Source: Bradyrhizobium cajani
Lineage (GTDB): Bacteria > Pseudomonadota > Alphaproteobacteria > Rhizobiales > Xanthobacteraceae
Direction of reading: 5' to 3'
NCBI RefSeq assembly: GCF_009759665.1
Contig: NZ_WQNE01000007.1
Location: 62,001-126,000, forward strand
Length of the DNA: 64,000 bases
This document shows, in pieces, positions 1-8,395 of the stretch; within the stretch, counting starts at the first letter, position 1; the number at the start of each line of letters is the position of its first letter. The position numbers and the translations under genes were made by a program. The notes under the pieces were generated by a model that worked only from the letters and a program-made list of their open reading frames with translations, was not told where the DNA came from and searched no databases.

Positions 1-77
1 GAATTCTATCCTGACCAGCAGAGCTTGCACGGCACGAGCTCAATTGCGTGCAACTTTGCCGATAGGAGAGCGCTCTC

Positions 78-920
78 ATGTATGGCAGAAGCGTAGGCTC
101 ATCCAGCCAGTTCACAACCGGTAACCAAACTGACGATTCGTCAGAAGGGGGAGATAATCCCCGGTTTGCGGAAACAGTTGCAGGAATGGAGCGAGGTGGG
201 TCGTCATCCGAACCAGCGGCGTCATACTCTCTCGTTTCCGAACCACCCATTAGAGAGATCGACCGAAAGTCCTTCTTGCGGGGCGTTGAGAGATTCTTGC
301 GAAATGATATCAGGTACATCGCCGCGAACCCAGAAGAGTACTCGGACTTCGTCTCCCAGAAGGCTGAGCGCGCAGCGACGGTTGCTGGAAGTTACGCCAA
401 CACCTACGACGATCCAAATAAGCCAGCACGATTTTACAGCTACCAGTTGGGCCACGAAATTGTCGGGCTTCTAAGAGCAGGAGGCCCGGCTCTGATTAAA
501 GGAGACCATTTTCAGCAGCAGTTTGGGCGCAACGATATCACATCCGTCGTAGATCTTAGGGTGACTCATCCGCTTGTCGAGAACGCTGGCGATATCTTGC
601 TAGAACATCAACTGCGAGAGGACGGGGACCATCCGCTGATCTTGTCGCGGCCGGCCCTAGCGGGCATGGAACCTCGTCTAGAGGACATGGGTTTTGTTCA
701 CGTGGGTCGTAACCACTGGGTGCTTGATCCTCACCAGCGCCCCGATGTATGGGCGAAGAACGAGAACGACGAGTGGCAGCGCGTAGGCAAGCCTACGAAG
801 TATCTTTCCGAAGATGGCGGCAGTGGTGTCGGTCCTCAGAGAAGCTACCAAACGGACTCGTCGGACGATGACCCTTCATTTTACTTGGAGCGCGCTCTTA
901 CGGAGATGCACATGGAGTAA
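78..920 (+). CDS. nopP: NopP-like type III secreted effector
   Basis: The 280-residue product begins with a Ser/Thr/Gly-rich, poorly structured N-terminus, as expected for a type III secretion signal, and has no signal peptide or membrane segment. Length, composition and position immediately before the Rieske-iscA-nifS genes match what I recall of NopP1 in Bradyrhizobium. NopP proteins are injected into legume cells and can decide host compatibility. Start: ATG preceded by a GGAG ribosome site. No tts box is visible in the 77 bases upstream; it may lie outside the window. A broken paralogue lies at 40957-41740 on the other strand and shares the block THPLV(E/D)NAGDILLEHQLR. The family name rests on memory, not on a search. 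Confidence 0.75.
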   Translation: MYGRSVGSSSQFTTGNQTDDSSEGGDNPRFAETVAGMERGGSSSEPAASYSLVSEPPIREIDRKSFLRGVERFLRNDIRYIAANPEEYSDFVSQKAERAATVAGSYANTYDDPNKPARFYSYQLGHEIVGLLRAGGPALIKGDHFQQQFGRNDITSVVDLRVTHPLVENAGDILLEHQLREDGDHPLILSRPALAGMEPRLEDMGFVHVGRNHWVLDPHQRPDVWAKNENDEWQRVGKPTKYLSEDGGSGVGPQRSYQTDSSDDDPSFYLERALTEMHME

Positions 921-1337
921 ATTCGCTGCAATAGCAGCAACGGGCCTGAAATGACGGACATTTGACCGTTCTATCCCGGCTCAACGGTCTTGCTCCAAAG
1001 GGGGCGCACGCTCGCTGCGTCGCCTCCGCCGGCTCAAACGTCCGTTCAACCTTTCTCCGAAGGCGCTTACGAAGTTACGGTGGGATGCGATCTGAGGGGG
1101 CGTAATGGGGGCTCCCTGCGGAGTGGCCATCAACGAGCAGCAACGACCGGCCACCGCAGGCAGCTATCCGGCCAATGGTGCAGAGGGCTTGGACCCGAAA
1201 GCTGCAGCTGCACGACCTTCATGGAAACGGCCGCAAGTCCCTTGTCGAACTGCTTCTGAATTATGCGTCGGGTAATTGGGTGAGTCAGCAATGGGGGCTC
1301 GCGCGTTGGATTGCCACAGACACTATCAGCCCGGCAC
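921..1337. other. Intergenic stretch without a recognisable gene
   Basis: About 420 bases between nopP and the candidate promoter of the Rieske gene. Short open frames exist on both strands, but none has a family signature or a good ribosome site. I see no terminator with a clear T-run. Confidence 0.5.
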
Positions 1338-1353
1338 TTGTACGATTCTTGCA
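1338..1353 (+). promoter_or_regulatory. Weak candidate sigma54 (-24/-12) promoter
   Basis: TTGTACGATTCTTGCA fits TGGCACG-N4-TTGCA except that the -25 G is T and one further base differs. It lies 51 bases before the Rieske gene. I found no TGT-N10-ACA site upstream, so NifA control is only a possibility. Confidence 0.3.
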
Positions 1354-1404
1354 CGTTGATTGCACAGCGACAATGAAAAGCATCTTGCAATGAATGGGTG
1401 ATAA

Positions 1405-1800
1405 ATGAAGCCAAATCCCATCTACGCGATCTGCAACTTTAAGGACATTCCGAGCCGCCAGGCCATGGGATTCCACCTTATGATCGTCGATGATGACGGC
1501 AATCACCAGCCGTGGTCCATCATTGTTGTGCGCTGGGGCAAAAAGGTGCTTGGCTACGCTAACAAATGCCCGCACAGCGGCGTCAATTTGGACTGGGAGC
1601 GGAACGAATTCCTCGATCCATACGGCATCCGGCTGATGTGCGGCAAGCATGGTTCGACCTTCGAACTCGGCACCGGCCGGTGCGTCGAAGGTCCATGTCA
1701 AGGCGGAGCCCTCACGCCGATCGCGTTGGCAGTTCTGGATGATGATATCTGCGTCGTTGGTGTGCATCTTGTCGAAGACGATGCATCGGCCAACAACTGA
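1405..1800 (+). CDS. Rieske-type [2Fe-2S] ferredoxin, nif-linked
   Basis: A 131-residue soluble protein with a Rieske cluster site: C55-P-H57 and C79-G-K-H82, followed by a GRCVEGPC segment typical of stand-alone Rieske ferredoxins. It has no signal peptide, so it should act in the cytoplasm as an electron carrier. It lies between nopP and the iscA-nifU-nifS genes. A second, 157-residue Rieske protein at 11071-11544 has the same architecture, including a matching MCIDGPC segment after the second cluster ligands, so the two are probably paralogues. The electron partner is unknown. Supply of electrons to nitrogenase or to Fe-S assembly is inference from position. Confidence 0.85.
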   Translation: MKPNPIYAICNFKDIPSRQAMGFHLMIVDDDGNHQPWSIIVVRWGKKVLGYANKCPHSGVNLDWERNEFLDPYGIRLMCGKHGSTFELGTGRCVEGPCQGGALTPIALAVLDDDICVVGVHLVEDDASANN

Positions 1801-1809
1801 AGACCGCGC

Positions 1810-2400
1810 TCAGACCGGCCGGTTCTCGTTGCGGTTTTTCACGGGCTCCATCCTCTTTAGTCCGTCCTCGTACGAGATCTCCTCATAAGACAGGTCGAGA
1901 TCCTTTGCGGCATCGAGGAGGTAATCAAGCTTGCCGCCCGGATCGAGCTTCTTGATTTCGTCCTTGTTGAGCCCGACCAGGTCCATCATCTCCTTCCAAA
2001 CCGTGGATTCATCGCACGGTAGGACGTGGAAGCTAATGTCACCGAACCTCACTCGGTACTTCGCCAGTAAATCAATGTTGTTGCAGAAAATGAAGTAGAT
2101 GCCGGTTGGGCTCAAGGCGCCATCAAGGACGGTCGTGACGTCAGCGAGATACGCGAAGGAATGCAGGTAGCCGGCCAGCACCGGAATAGTGCATTCGCCG
2201 TCCTGCGCGATCGTCAACACCTGCTCAATCGAATAGTCGGGCGGCCGTTTTTCGTCCGCGACCTGAGTCTGGAATTTTAGCGCCACGTCGCCGCGAAAGC
2301 CGAACCGGCCCGGCTTGGTAGTCCCGCCTTTGAGTACGGCATTGAGCAAGCGGCCCTCCTTCTCAAGTCTGCCGAGTGCGGTGTTCTCGATTGCAGTCAT
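1810..2400 (-). CDS. Unknown protein behind a sigma54/NifA promoter
   Basis: 196 residues, no signal peptide or membrane helix; I do not recognise the family. It contains three Cys (one in DGECTIPVLAG, one in IFCNN, one in LPCDES), a hydrophobic centre, and a charged C-terminus ending in NRNENRPV. The start chosen is the ATG at 2398-2400, which has a GAGGAAGAG ribosome site; an upstream in-frame extension crosses the promoter. A sigma54 promoter (2457-2472) and a NifA upstream site (2546-2561) lie at the right distances, so co-expression with nitrogenase genes is likely. It diverges from the iscA-nifU-nifS operon. Function is not inferable from the sequence alone. Confidence 0.7.
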   Translation of the reverse strand: MTAIENTALGRLEKEGRLLNAVLKGGTTKPGRFGFRGDVALKFQTQVADEKRPPDYSIEQVLTIAQDGECTIPVLAGYLHSFAYLADVTTVLDGALSPTGIYFIFCNNIDLLAKYRVRFGDISFHVLPCDESTVWKEMMDLVGLNKDEIKKLDPGGKLDYLLDAAKDLDLSYEEISYEDGLKRMEPVKNRNENRPV

Positions 2401-2456
2401 TAAACTCTTCCTCGATCTAAGCTCTTCACCGACGGCTTGGCCGGTGCTAGATGCGA

Positions 2457-2472
2457 TGCAAATTGCTTGCCG
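2457..2472 (-). promoter_or_regulatory. sigma54 promoter for the leftward gene at 1810-2400
   Basis: On the minus strand the sequence reads CGGCAAGCAATTTGCA: GG and GC are separated by 10 bases, with TTTGCA at -12. It lies 57 bases before the start codon of the unknown leftward gene and about 80 bases from the NifA site at 2546-2561. Confidence 0.7.
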
Positions 2473-2545
2473 TTGCATGAGTAGGGGCCTTCGCCGTAGC
2501 TTAGAACGAAAACGCGTCAGTGGCTGCGCTCGCGTCAAGGAGCCT

Positions 2546-2561
2546 TGTCGGGAACGCGACA
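2546..2561. promoter_or_regulatory. NifA upstream activator site shared by divergent promoters
   Basis: TGTCGGGAACGCGACA is a perfect TGT-N10-ACA element. Being palindromic, it can serve both directions; sigma54 promoters lie about 75-85 bases to its left (minus) and right (plus). Confidence 0.75.
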
Positions 2562-2621
2562 TCCGTTCCAAAGCCAACAGGCGCGATCCGAAAAAGGGAG
2601 CGTCATCAAGCGTCTGCGCGC

Positions 2622-2637
2622 TGGCACGTGACTTGCC
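2622..2637 (+). promoter_or_regulatory. sigma54 promoter of the iscA-nifU-nifS operon
   Basis: TGGCACGTGACTTGCC matches TGGCACG-N4-TTGC exactly. It lies 36 bases before the GTG start of the IscA-like gene and about 60 bases after the shared NifA site. Confidence 0.85.
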
Positions 2638-2672
2638 CTCAGCAGCTAGATCCAAGCTGATGAGGGAAAGCC

Positions 2673-2993
2673 GTGATTAACCTGACGGATAGCGCAGTGA
2701 ATGCAATCAAGAGCGCGATTTCATCGTCGACGCACCCGACCGGCGGTCTGCGCGTCATGATCGAAGCAGGCGGCTGCAATGGATTCAAATATAAGATGGG
2801 TCTGGTCGAAGAACCGAAACCTGGCGACACCGTGATCGAGTGCGACGGGCTGAAGGTGTTCGTCGATAACAAGAGCTGTGAGCATTTGATCGGCACGACC
2901 ATTGATTTCGTGATCGCAATGGAGAGTTCTGGCTTTACTTTTCACAACCCGAATGCCACCGCGAACTGCTCATGCGGAAAATCGTTCAGCTGA
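2673..2993 (+). CDS. HesB/IscA-family Fe-S assembly protein, nif-linked
   Basis: A 106-residue A-type Fe-S carrier with the canonical three cysteines: C35 (AGGCNGF) and C99/C101 (CSCGKSFS). Such proteins bind iron or a [4Fe-4S] cluster and pass it to apo-proteins; beside nifS it probably serves maturation of nitrogenase and its accessory proteins (IscA-nif type). The start is GTG with a GAGGGA ribosome site. It is the first gene of an operon with the NifU-like gene (TGATG stop/start overlap) and nifS, behind a sigma54 promoter at 2622. Confidence 0.9.
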   Translation: MINLTDSAVNAIKSAISSSTHPTGGLRVMIEAGGCNGFKYKMGLVEEPKPGDTVIECDGLKVFVDNKSCEHLIGTTIDFVIAMESSGFTFHNPNATANCSCGKSFS

Positions 2994-3325
2994 TGAAACA
3001 AATCGTCCAGCTGCTGAGGAGAAAACATCGAAGCATACCGGCCGAACCGGGAAAACTGAGGCAATCGTCGTCCACTGCGACAAATCGAGAGCGTCGCCTT
3101 CGCAGCGCAGCCGAAGAGATCCGCCCCAATCTGCAACGCGTCGGTGGCGACTGTCACCTGATCGGGATCGATGGCAGCAGAGCCATGGTCAGGCTGACCG
3201 GTGCCTGCACGTTGTGTAAGCTTTCGAGCCTGACGCTGAAAAGCGTTCAGGCGCGGCTGGTGAGTAAACTCGGCGAATTAGTTGGCCTGATCCCCGTCGC
3301 TGCTGCAGGCGAGGTAGTAGATTGA
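2993..3325 (+). CDS. NifU C-terminal-domain Fe-S scaffold protein
   Basis: About 110 residues, with the NifU C-terminal (Nfu) fold signature: the segment RLTGACTLCKLSSLTLK carries the CxxC (C72, C75) that holds a transient [4Fe-4S] cluster. The N-terminal and central domains of full NifU are absent, so this is a stand-alone Nfu-type protein. I chose the ATG that overlaps the preceding stop (TGATG); an ATG 21 bases earlier is possible and would add a near repeat of KIVQL. The stop overlaps the nifS start. It probably receives sulfur from NifS and hands clusters to nitrogenase components. Confidence 0.85.
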   Translation: MKQIVQLLRRKHRSIPAEPGKLRQSSSTATNRERRLRSAAEEIRPNLQRVGGDCHLIGIDGSRAMVRLTGACTLCKLSSLTLKSVQARLVSKLGELVGLIPVAAAGEVVD

Positions 3326-4494
3326 ACGAAAATAGAGTGCCGATTTACCTCGATAACAATGCAACGACGCGGACCGACCCATCTGTCTTGCAAGCCATGT
3401 TGCCGTTCTTCACCGAGCAATTCGGCAATGCCTCGTCCACGCATGCCTTTGGCAGCGAGGTCGCAGTCGCTGTGAGGCAGGCCCGGCGGAGCTTGCGGGG
3501 CCTGCTAGGGAACGCATACGATCATGAAATCGTTTTTACCTCGGGAGGGACCGAGGCCAATAATGCCGCGGTCCTCTCAGCGCTTGCGACACAGGACGAC
3601 CGGGACGAGATCGTCACCACCTCAGTTGAGCACTCCGCTGTTCTTGCGCTAACCGAGCAATTGACGACAAGAGGAGTCAAGACACACATCGTACCCGTAG
3701 ATGCGCGCGGCCGGCTCGATATCGAGGCGTTTCGCGGCGCACTCGGGCCACGCACAGCGATTGCCTCGGTTATGTGGGCCAACAACGAGACCGGAACGAT
3801 GTTTCCCGTGCGGTTTCTCGCCGGGTTGACCCGTGAGGCGGGCGCGCTGTTTCACACTGATGCGGTCCAGGCCATCGGTAAGGTGCGCGTGAACCTAAAG
3901 GACAGTGCCATCGACATGCTCTCGCTATCCGGGCACAAACTGCACGGCCCCAAGGGGATCGGCGCGCTATATTTGCGCACAGGGACAAAATTCCGGCCGC
4001 TGATCTGCGGCGGATCACAGGAACGAGGGCGTCGCGGCGGGACTGAGAATATTCCCGGCATTGTCGGTCTGGGAAAGGCCGCCGAGCTTGCGGCGGAGCG
4101 GCTCGAATCGGAGCGCGTGCGCATTGGCACGTTGCGCGACCGCCTTGAGCATGGAATTTTGCAAATTGGCGAGTGCGTCGCGCTCGGCGATCTCAGCAAT
4201 CGATTAGGGAACACGGCCAATATTGCTTTCGATCGTCTCGAAGGCGAAGCCATCGCCCACCATCTCAATAAGGCGGGCATTGCCGTGTCGCTCGGATCAG
4301 CCTGCAACGCCGGCTCAATGCAGCCATCGCATGTTCTGCGTGCCATGCAGGTGCCGGCGTGGCGGATGCGTGGCGCGGTGCGCTTTTCTCTGTCGCGTGA
4401 AACCTCCGTCGCGGAGGTCGATGAGGTCGTGTGCGCAGTGTCCGACATCGTGGCTCGCCTGCGCGCCACCTCCGCCGTCGCAGTCAAGGAGTAG
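3322..4494 (+). CDS. nifS: Cysteine desulfurase NifS
   Basis: This 390-residue class V PLP enzyme removes sulfur from cysteine for nitrogenase Fe-S cluster assembly. The sequence shows TSGGTEANN for cofactor binding, the PLP lysine K206 in SLSGHKLHGPKG, and the catalytic cysteine C328 in SLGSACNAGS. Length is normal for NifS. The start used is TTG overlapping the stop of the NifU-like gene; a GTG five codons on (3337) is an alternative. nifT follows four bases after the stop. Third gene of the sigma54-driven operon. Confidence 0.95.
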   Translation: MNENRVPIYLDNNATTRTDPSVLQAMLPFFTEQFGNASSTHAFGSEVAVAVRQARRSLRGLLGNAYDHEIVFTSGGTEANNAAVLSALATQDDRDEIVTTSVEHSAVLALTEQLTTRGVKTHIVPVDARGRLDIEAFRGALGPRTAIASVMWANNETGTMFPVRFLAGLTREAGALFHTDAVQAIGKVRVNLKDSAIDMLSLSGHKLHGPKGIGALYLRTGTKFRPLICGGSQERGRRGGTENIPGIVGLGKAAELAAERLESERVRIGTLRDRLEHGILQIGECVALGDLSNRLGNTANIAFDRLEGEAIAHHLNKAGIAVSLGSACNAGSMQPSHVLRAMQVPAWRMRGAVRFSLSRETSVAEVDEVVCAVSDIVARLRATSAVAVKE

Positions 4495-4498
4495 ACTC

Positions 4499-4723
4499 GT
4501 GAAAATCATGATCCGCCGGTCTCCGGACGCGGGCCTGTCGATCTACGTGCCAAAAAAGGATCTCGAAGAGCCAATCGTTGAATCCGAGTACGAGACGCTA
4601 TGGGGCGGCTGGATCAAAGTAGCTAATGGCTGGGTGCTCGATTTACCTGAGATGCCGAGCGGCACACGGTTACCGATCACAATCAACGCTAAAAAACGGG
4701 GCGAGAACGGGGACGATCCGTGA
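4499..4723 (+). CDS. nifT: NifT/FixU family protein
   Basis: A 74-residue protein with the family hallmark: MIRRS at the start, then YVPKKDLEEPIVE, LWGGWIKVANGW and a LP segment. NifT/FixU is conserved in nif clusters, often beside nifS or nifB; its biochemical role is not settled. GTG start with an AAGGAG ribosome site that overlaps the end of nifS. Its last codon overlaps the start of the broken SIR2-like gene, so all were once one transcript. Confidence 0.85.
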   Translation: MKIMIRRSPDAGLSIYVPKKDLEEPIVESEYETLWGGWIKVANGWVLDLPEMPSGTRLPITINAKKRGENGDDP

Positions 4724-5585
4724 AGGCGCCCCCACAGATCGACTTTGTCGATGCTGCCGATGCAAAGGCGACGCTCGTGGACATCGCTGCCGGCCTGAGG
4801 GCCGCGAGCGTCATTCCCTATCTCGGTCCTGGCATCGCCGAAATTGTGCAGATCCGATATGCCGACCACGCCAGAGGCGTTGGCCAGCTTCTTCGCGAGC
4901 AAGGTTGCGCTGCCGCGGCGAGCTAGGGCAATGCGTGGGTGGGCCTCGGCGCAGCATATCGAGATCAGCAAACACTCGTCCGCCGTGACGGCATTGGTGA
5001 CGCAGGCCTTCGCTGAGCCAGTCGAGCCGACGCGGTTGCGCCATCATCTTGCGTCCCTATCCCTGCCCGTCATAGTCGACGCGTGGTATGATGCCGCCAT
5101 GCGCGAGGCAGTGGGTAATCGCGATGGGGCGAAGTGCAGGTATCACCCGCATCGGCATTGGCGAGGATCGTTGGTATCGTTTTTACGAGTCACTTGGCCA
5201 AGAGGTCGACAGTGCCGTCACCGGCAGCTGGGTGACGGTGTTGTACCAGCCGCACGGCAGCGTGCAGCCGGCCAACAACTACCTTATCTCCGACGCTGGC
5301 TATGTCGAGGCGTCGACCGGAATCTGCATTCAGGCACCAAATTGCGGACATCATCAAGGAAAGGCGAACCGGACAGACCTTTCTCTTCATCTGCTGTCGC
5401 TTCAACGACCAGCTCTTGCGTGGCTATGCCCGGAAGACCATCAAGCGAAGTCGGCCGACACCCACTATGCGATCGTTGATGCGGACGCGCTCTCTCGCAA
5501 CGAGCTCCACTTTCTACTCGAGCAGGGCCTTACACCGCTTGCGATTGGGCTCCCTTGCGCGGTTGAGATACTGATCACCCATTAG
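4720..5585 (+). pseudogene. SIR2-like nif-cluster gene, multiple frameshifts
   Basis: The homologous protein can be read only by changing frame at least four times: ASVIPYLGPGIAEI (from a GTG at 4720), then TPEALASFFASKVALPRRAR and PLPVIVDAWYDAAMR, then IGEDRWYRFYESLGQE and WVTVLYQPHGSV, then ERRTGQTFLFICCRFNDQLLR, then HYAIVDADALSRNELHFLLEQG to a TAG at 5583. The order and spacing of these blocks resemble SIR2-fold proteins that I recall from nif clusters of other diazotrophs. No single frame covers more than about a third. Its loss here suggests it is dispensable, unless the frameshifts are sequencing errors. Not translated as one protein. Confidence 0.7.
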
Positions 5586-5740
5586 CGTCCTTGTGAAGCC
5601 CGAATCCCCCAGCTCGTATCGACTTATTTGCGAGAGCCGCAACGCGAAAAGATCCGTTCAGATGGAGCCGGGTTAGGGTGAGCTCAGCGCGAGAATGAAT
5701 GCGCAGGCCACGGCGCGCTGTGTTAGAATGACGACGTATC

Positions 5741-5756
5741 TGTCGCACTGACAACA
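5741..5756. promoter_or_regulatory. NifA upstream activator site of nifB
   Basis: TGTCGCACTGACAACA is a perfect TGT-N10-ACA element, 89 bases before the nifB sigma54 promoter. Confidence 0.75.
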
Positions 5757-5845
5757 AGTGCATCATTGCATGTTCTTACATGCGCCAGCGCCCATGGTTT
5801 CCGCTAACTCGTTGGCGTATGGCTGCAATTCCATCGTCGCCGCCA

Positions 5846-5861
5846 TGGCATGCAAGTTGCT
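5846..5861 (+). promoter_or_regulatory. sigma54 promoter of nifB
   Basis: TGGCATGCAAGTTGCT has GG and GC with 10 bases between and a TTGCT -12 box. It lies 44 bases before the nifB start. Confidence 0.85.
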
Positions 5862-5905
5862 CCCCAGTTTCTTGAGGCTCGCTCACGGACGGTCCTGGGA
5901 GGCCG

Positions 5906-7486
5906 ATGATGCCTGCAGGGAAAATGAAAATGAATGCGGTCGTCGGACGCGGAAAATATGTCAAAGCGGCAGTGGATGGCGGCAAGATGAAGCCCGCCGC
6001 GGAGTATAAGGGCTGCCGCGCTTCGGCCAACACCGGGCAGGCGAGCTGCGGCTCGCAGGCGGGGCAAGGCGATCTACCGATCGAAATCTGGGAAAAGGTC
6101 AAGAACCATCCCTGCTATAGCGAAGAAGCGCATCATCATTACGCCCGCATGCATGTCGCGGTCGCGCCTGCCTGCAACATCCAGTGCAACTACTGCAACC
6201 GAAAATACGACTGCGCCAATGAATCGCGTCCGGGTGTGGTGAGCGAGAAGCTCACGCCCGAGCAGGCGGTAAGAAAAGTGCTCGCGGTCGCGACCACTAT
6301 TCCGCAGTTGACGGTCCTTGGCATCGCTGGTCCCGGCGACCCTCTGGCCAATCCAGCAAAGACGTTCAAGACCTTCGAGCTGGTCGCCAAGGCGGCTCCG
6401 GATATCAAGCTGTGTTTGTCAACCAACGGACTGGCTCTGCCGGACCATATTGATACCATCGCCGGGTCCAAAATTGACCACGTCACCATCACCATCAACA
6501 TGGTCGATCCCGAAATCGGCGCCAAGATCTATCCGTGGATCTTCTTCAACCACAAGCGCTACACCGGCATCGACGCGGCAAGGATACTCACCGATCGCCA
6601 GCTGCAAGGCCTCGAGATGCTTAGCGAACGGGGTATCCTGTGCAAGGTCAACTCGGTGATGATTCCAAACATCAACGACGACCACTTGGTCGAGGTCAAC
6701 AAGGCGGTGAAGTCGCGCGGTGCCTTCCTTCATAATATCATGCCACTGATCTCAGCGCCTGAACACGGCACGGTATTTGGCCTCAACGGTCAGCGCGGAC
6801 CAACTGCGTGGGAATTGAAGGCGCTGCAAGATGCTTGTGAAGGGGAGATAAAAATGATGCGGCATTGCCGCCAGTGCCGCGCCGATGCGGTAGGTTTACT
6901 CGGGGAGGACCGCAGCGCGGAGTTTACCACCGATCAGCTCATGAAAATGGACGTCCAATATGACTTAAAGATGCGCAAGGGTTATCAGGACGGGGTAGAG
7001 GATGAGCGCGCCGCCAAAGTCGCGGCCGCCCAAAAGGAGCTTACGGAATTTGCCGGAGAGATGAGCGCGATCACTCTTCTAGTGGCCGTCGCAACCAAGG
7101 GCTCAGGGTTGATCAACGAGCACTTTGGGCATGCAAAGGAATTCCAGGTCTACGAACTTTCTACATCCGGCGCCAAATTCGTCGGCCACCGCCGCGTGGA
7201 TGTTTACTGCCAAGGCGGTTATGGCGAGGAGGACAGGCTTTACGCCATCATGGGTGGCATCCATGACTGCCATGCGGTCTTCGTGTCAAAGATCGGCGGC
7301 TGCCCGAAAAGCAATCTGATCAAGGCGGGGATCGAGCCGGTCGATCAATACGCCCATGAGTTCATTGAGAAGTCGGCGATCGCTTGGTTCAAATCCTATC
7401 TGGACAAGGTGAAACGCGGGGAGATCCAGCACGAGCAGCGCGGCGACGCCGCGATCCGGCAGGGATCTCGGATCTCTGCAGCGTAA
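5906..7486 (+). CDS. nifB: FeMo-cofactor biosynthesis radical SAM protein NifB
   Basis: At 526 residues it has the two-domain form of NifB. The radical-SAM cluster motif C90-x3-C94-x2-C97 (ACNIQCNYC) sits after an N-terminal extension. A C-terminal NifX-like domain begins near residue 390 ([13 protein letters not shown], then [10 protein letters not shown]). NifB makes NifB-co, the 8Fe core of the nitrogenase cofactor. The start follows a GGGAGG site; several near in-frame ATGs (up to NAVVGRGKY) make the exact N-terminus uncertain. It has its own NifA site and sigma54 promoter; frxA follows 12 bases after the stop. Confidence 0.97.
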   Translation: MMPAGKMKMNAVVGRGKYVKAAVDGGKMKPAAEYKGCRASANTGQASCGSQAGQGDLPIEIWEKVKNHPCYSEEAHHHYARMHVAVAPACNIQCNYCNRKYDCANESRPGVVSEKLTPEQAVRKVLAVATTIPQLTVLGIAGPGDPLANPAKTFKTFELVAKAAPDIKLCLSTNGLALPDHIDTIAGSKIDHVTITINMVDPEIGAKIYPWIFFNHKRYTGIDAARILTDRQLQGLEMLSERGILCKVNSVMIPNINDDHLVEVNKAVKSRGAFLHNIMPLISAPEHGTVFGLNGQRGPTAWELKALQDACEGEIKMMRHCRQCRADAVGLLGEDRSAEFTTDQLMKMDVQYDLKMRKGYQDGVEDERAAKVAAAQKELTEFAGEMSAITLLVAVATKGSGLINEHFGHAKEFQVYELSTSGAKFVGHRRVDVYCQGGYGEEDRLYAIMGGIHDCHAVFVSKIGGCPKSNLIKAGIEPVDQYAHEFIEKSAIAWFKSYLDKVKRGEIQHEQRGDAAIRQGSRISAA

Positions 7487-7498
7487 AAGGGGGAATAT

Positions 7499-7723
7499 GT
7501 GCCATTCAAGATCATCGCCTCGCAGTGTACGAGCTGCTCAGCCTGCGAACCCTTATGTCCGAACGATGCCATCTCGGAGAAGAGGGGGAGCTTTGTCATT
7601 GAAGCGGCGAAATGCACTGAATGTGTTGGCCATTTCGACGAGCCGCAATGTGTCGCCGCCTGTCCGGTCGACAATACCTGCGTGGTTGACACATCCTTGC
7701 CTCGCTACCAGGCGCAAGCCTAA
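7499..7723 (+). CDS. frxA: 2[4Fe-4S] ferredoxin, nifB-linked
   Basis: 74 residues with two cluster-binding sets: C10-x2-C13-x2-C16-x3-C20-P, and C39-x2-C42-x8-C51-x3-C55-P. The longer loop in the second set is typical of the nif/fdxN class. GTG start directly after a GGGGGA ribosome site. It is co-transcribed with nifB and probably supplies electrons to NifB or nitrogenase. The symbol frxA follows the Bradyrhizobium nifB neighbour; fdxN is the name of the equivalent in other rhizobia. Confidence 0.9.
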   Translation: MPFKIIASQCTSCSACEPLCPNDAISEKRGSFVIEAAKCTECVGHFDEPQCVAACPVDNTCVVDTSLPRYQAQA

Positions 7724-8062
7724 AGCGTGAGGCCCATGAGTGGCATGCCAGCAGCTGGTTACGAAAGCGTCATAACCTTCGTGCTGCGCTCTGGCGGCGG
7801 CGCAGGCGCCGACGTTCGGTCCTCTATGACGGACGAGGACTGCGCCGGATTGCCCTGCGATCGTGCTGTATCTGGTCGGCAGCACGGGCTTGGCGGGCAT
7901 TCCATTCCGCGCGGTGGTCCAAAGGCGCTTCGCGATGCCGAGAGTGGCCTTCTCGGCAGCGCTGCTATCGTGGATGTGACTGACGATGCCGCGCGAGGAT
8001 GAAGTGAATGCAGAATCTCGCCTGCGGGGGCCGAAGCGGCTCCCCGCACCCCTAAAGGAGCG
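7724..8062. other. Spacer between frxA and nifZ
   Basis: About 340 bases. A plus-strand open frame (7727-8002, 91 codons) has no family signature that I know and a poor ribosome site, so I do not call it a gene. No sigma54 promoter was found; nifZ is probably read from the nifB promoter. Confidence 0.4.
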
Positions 8063-8395
8063 ATGCATGAGAGGCGATACATGAACAGCATCGTTCGCGA
8101 CAGCGACGTCGTCGAGCTCAATCAGCCGCCTGTCTACAGCTTTGGCCAAAAAGTGCGAGCCAATCGCACCATCCGCAATGATGGCACCTATCGCGGCAAG
8201 GAGATTGGCGACGTTTTAGTCAAGAAGGGAGAGGTGGGTTACGTCGTATCGATCGGCACGTTCCTGCAGCAATTCTACATCTACGGCGTCGAGTATCTGG
8301 AAAGCGGCTACCGCGTTGGCATGAAGCGCAAGGAACTGGAGTCGGTGGACGCCTGCGAGGAGATCGATGATCTGCCATTGCCGGAGGAGTTATGA
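8063..8395 (+). CDS. nifZ: NifZ, nitrogenase maturation protein
   Basis: About 110 residues. The NifZ pattern is visible: FGQKVRANRTIRNDGTY, then GEVGYVVSIGTFLQ and IYGVEYLESG. NifZ helps form the second P-cluster of the MoFe protein. The ATG at 8063 is only two bases after AAAGGAG; the ATG at 8081 (MNSIVRDSD) has GAGAGG at better spacing and may be the true start. The stop overlaps the start of a second, frameshifted NifZ-like gene (ATGA). Confidence 0.9.
   Translation: MHERRYMNSIVRDSDVVELNQPPVYSFGQKVRANRTIRNDGTYRGKEIGDVLVKKGEVGYVVSIGTFLQQFYIYGVEYLESGYRVGMKRKELESVDACEEIDDLPLPEEL

Noticed and set aside
3852..4487. Minus-strand open frame inside nifS
   Set aside because: Arg/Ser-rich shadow of the GC-rich nifS frame.
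7727..8002. 91-codon frame between frxA and nifZ
   Set aside because: No family resemblance or ribosome site; Gly/Arg-rich as expected of GC-rich spacer.
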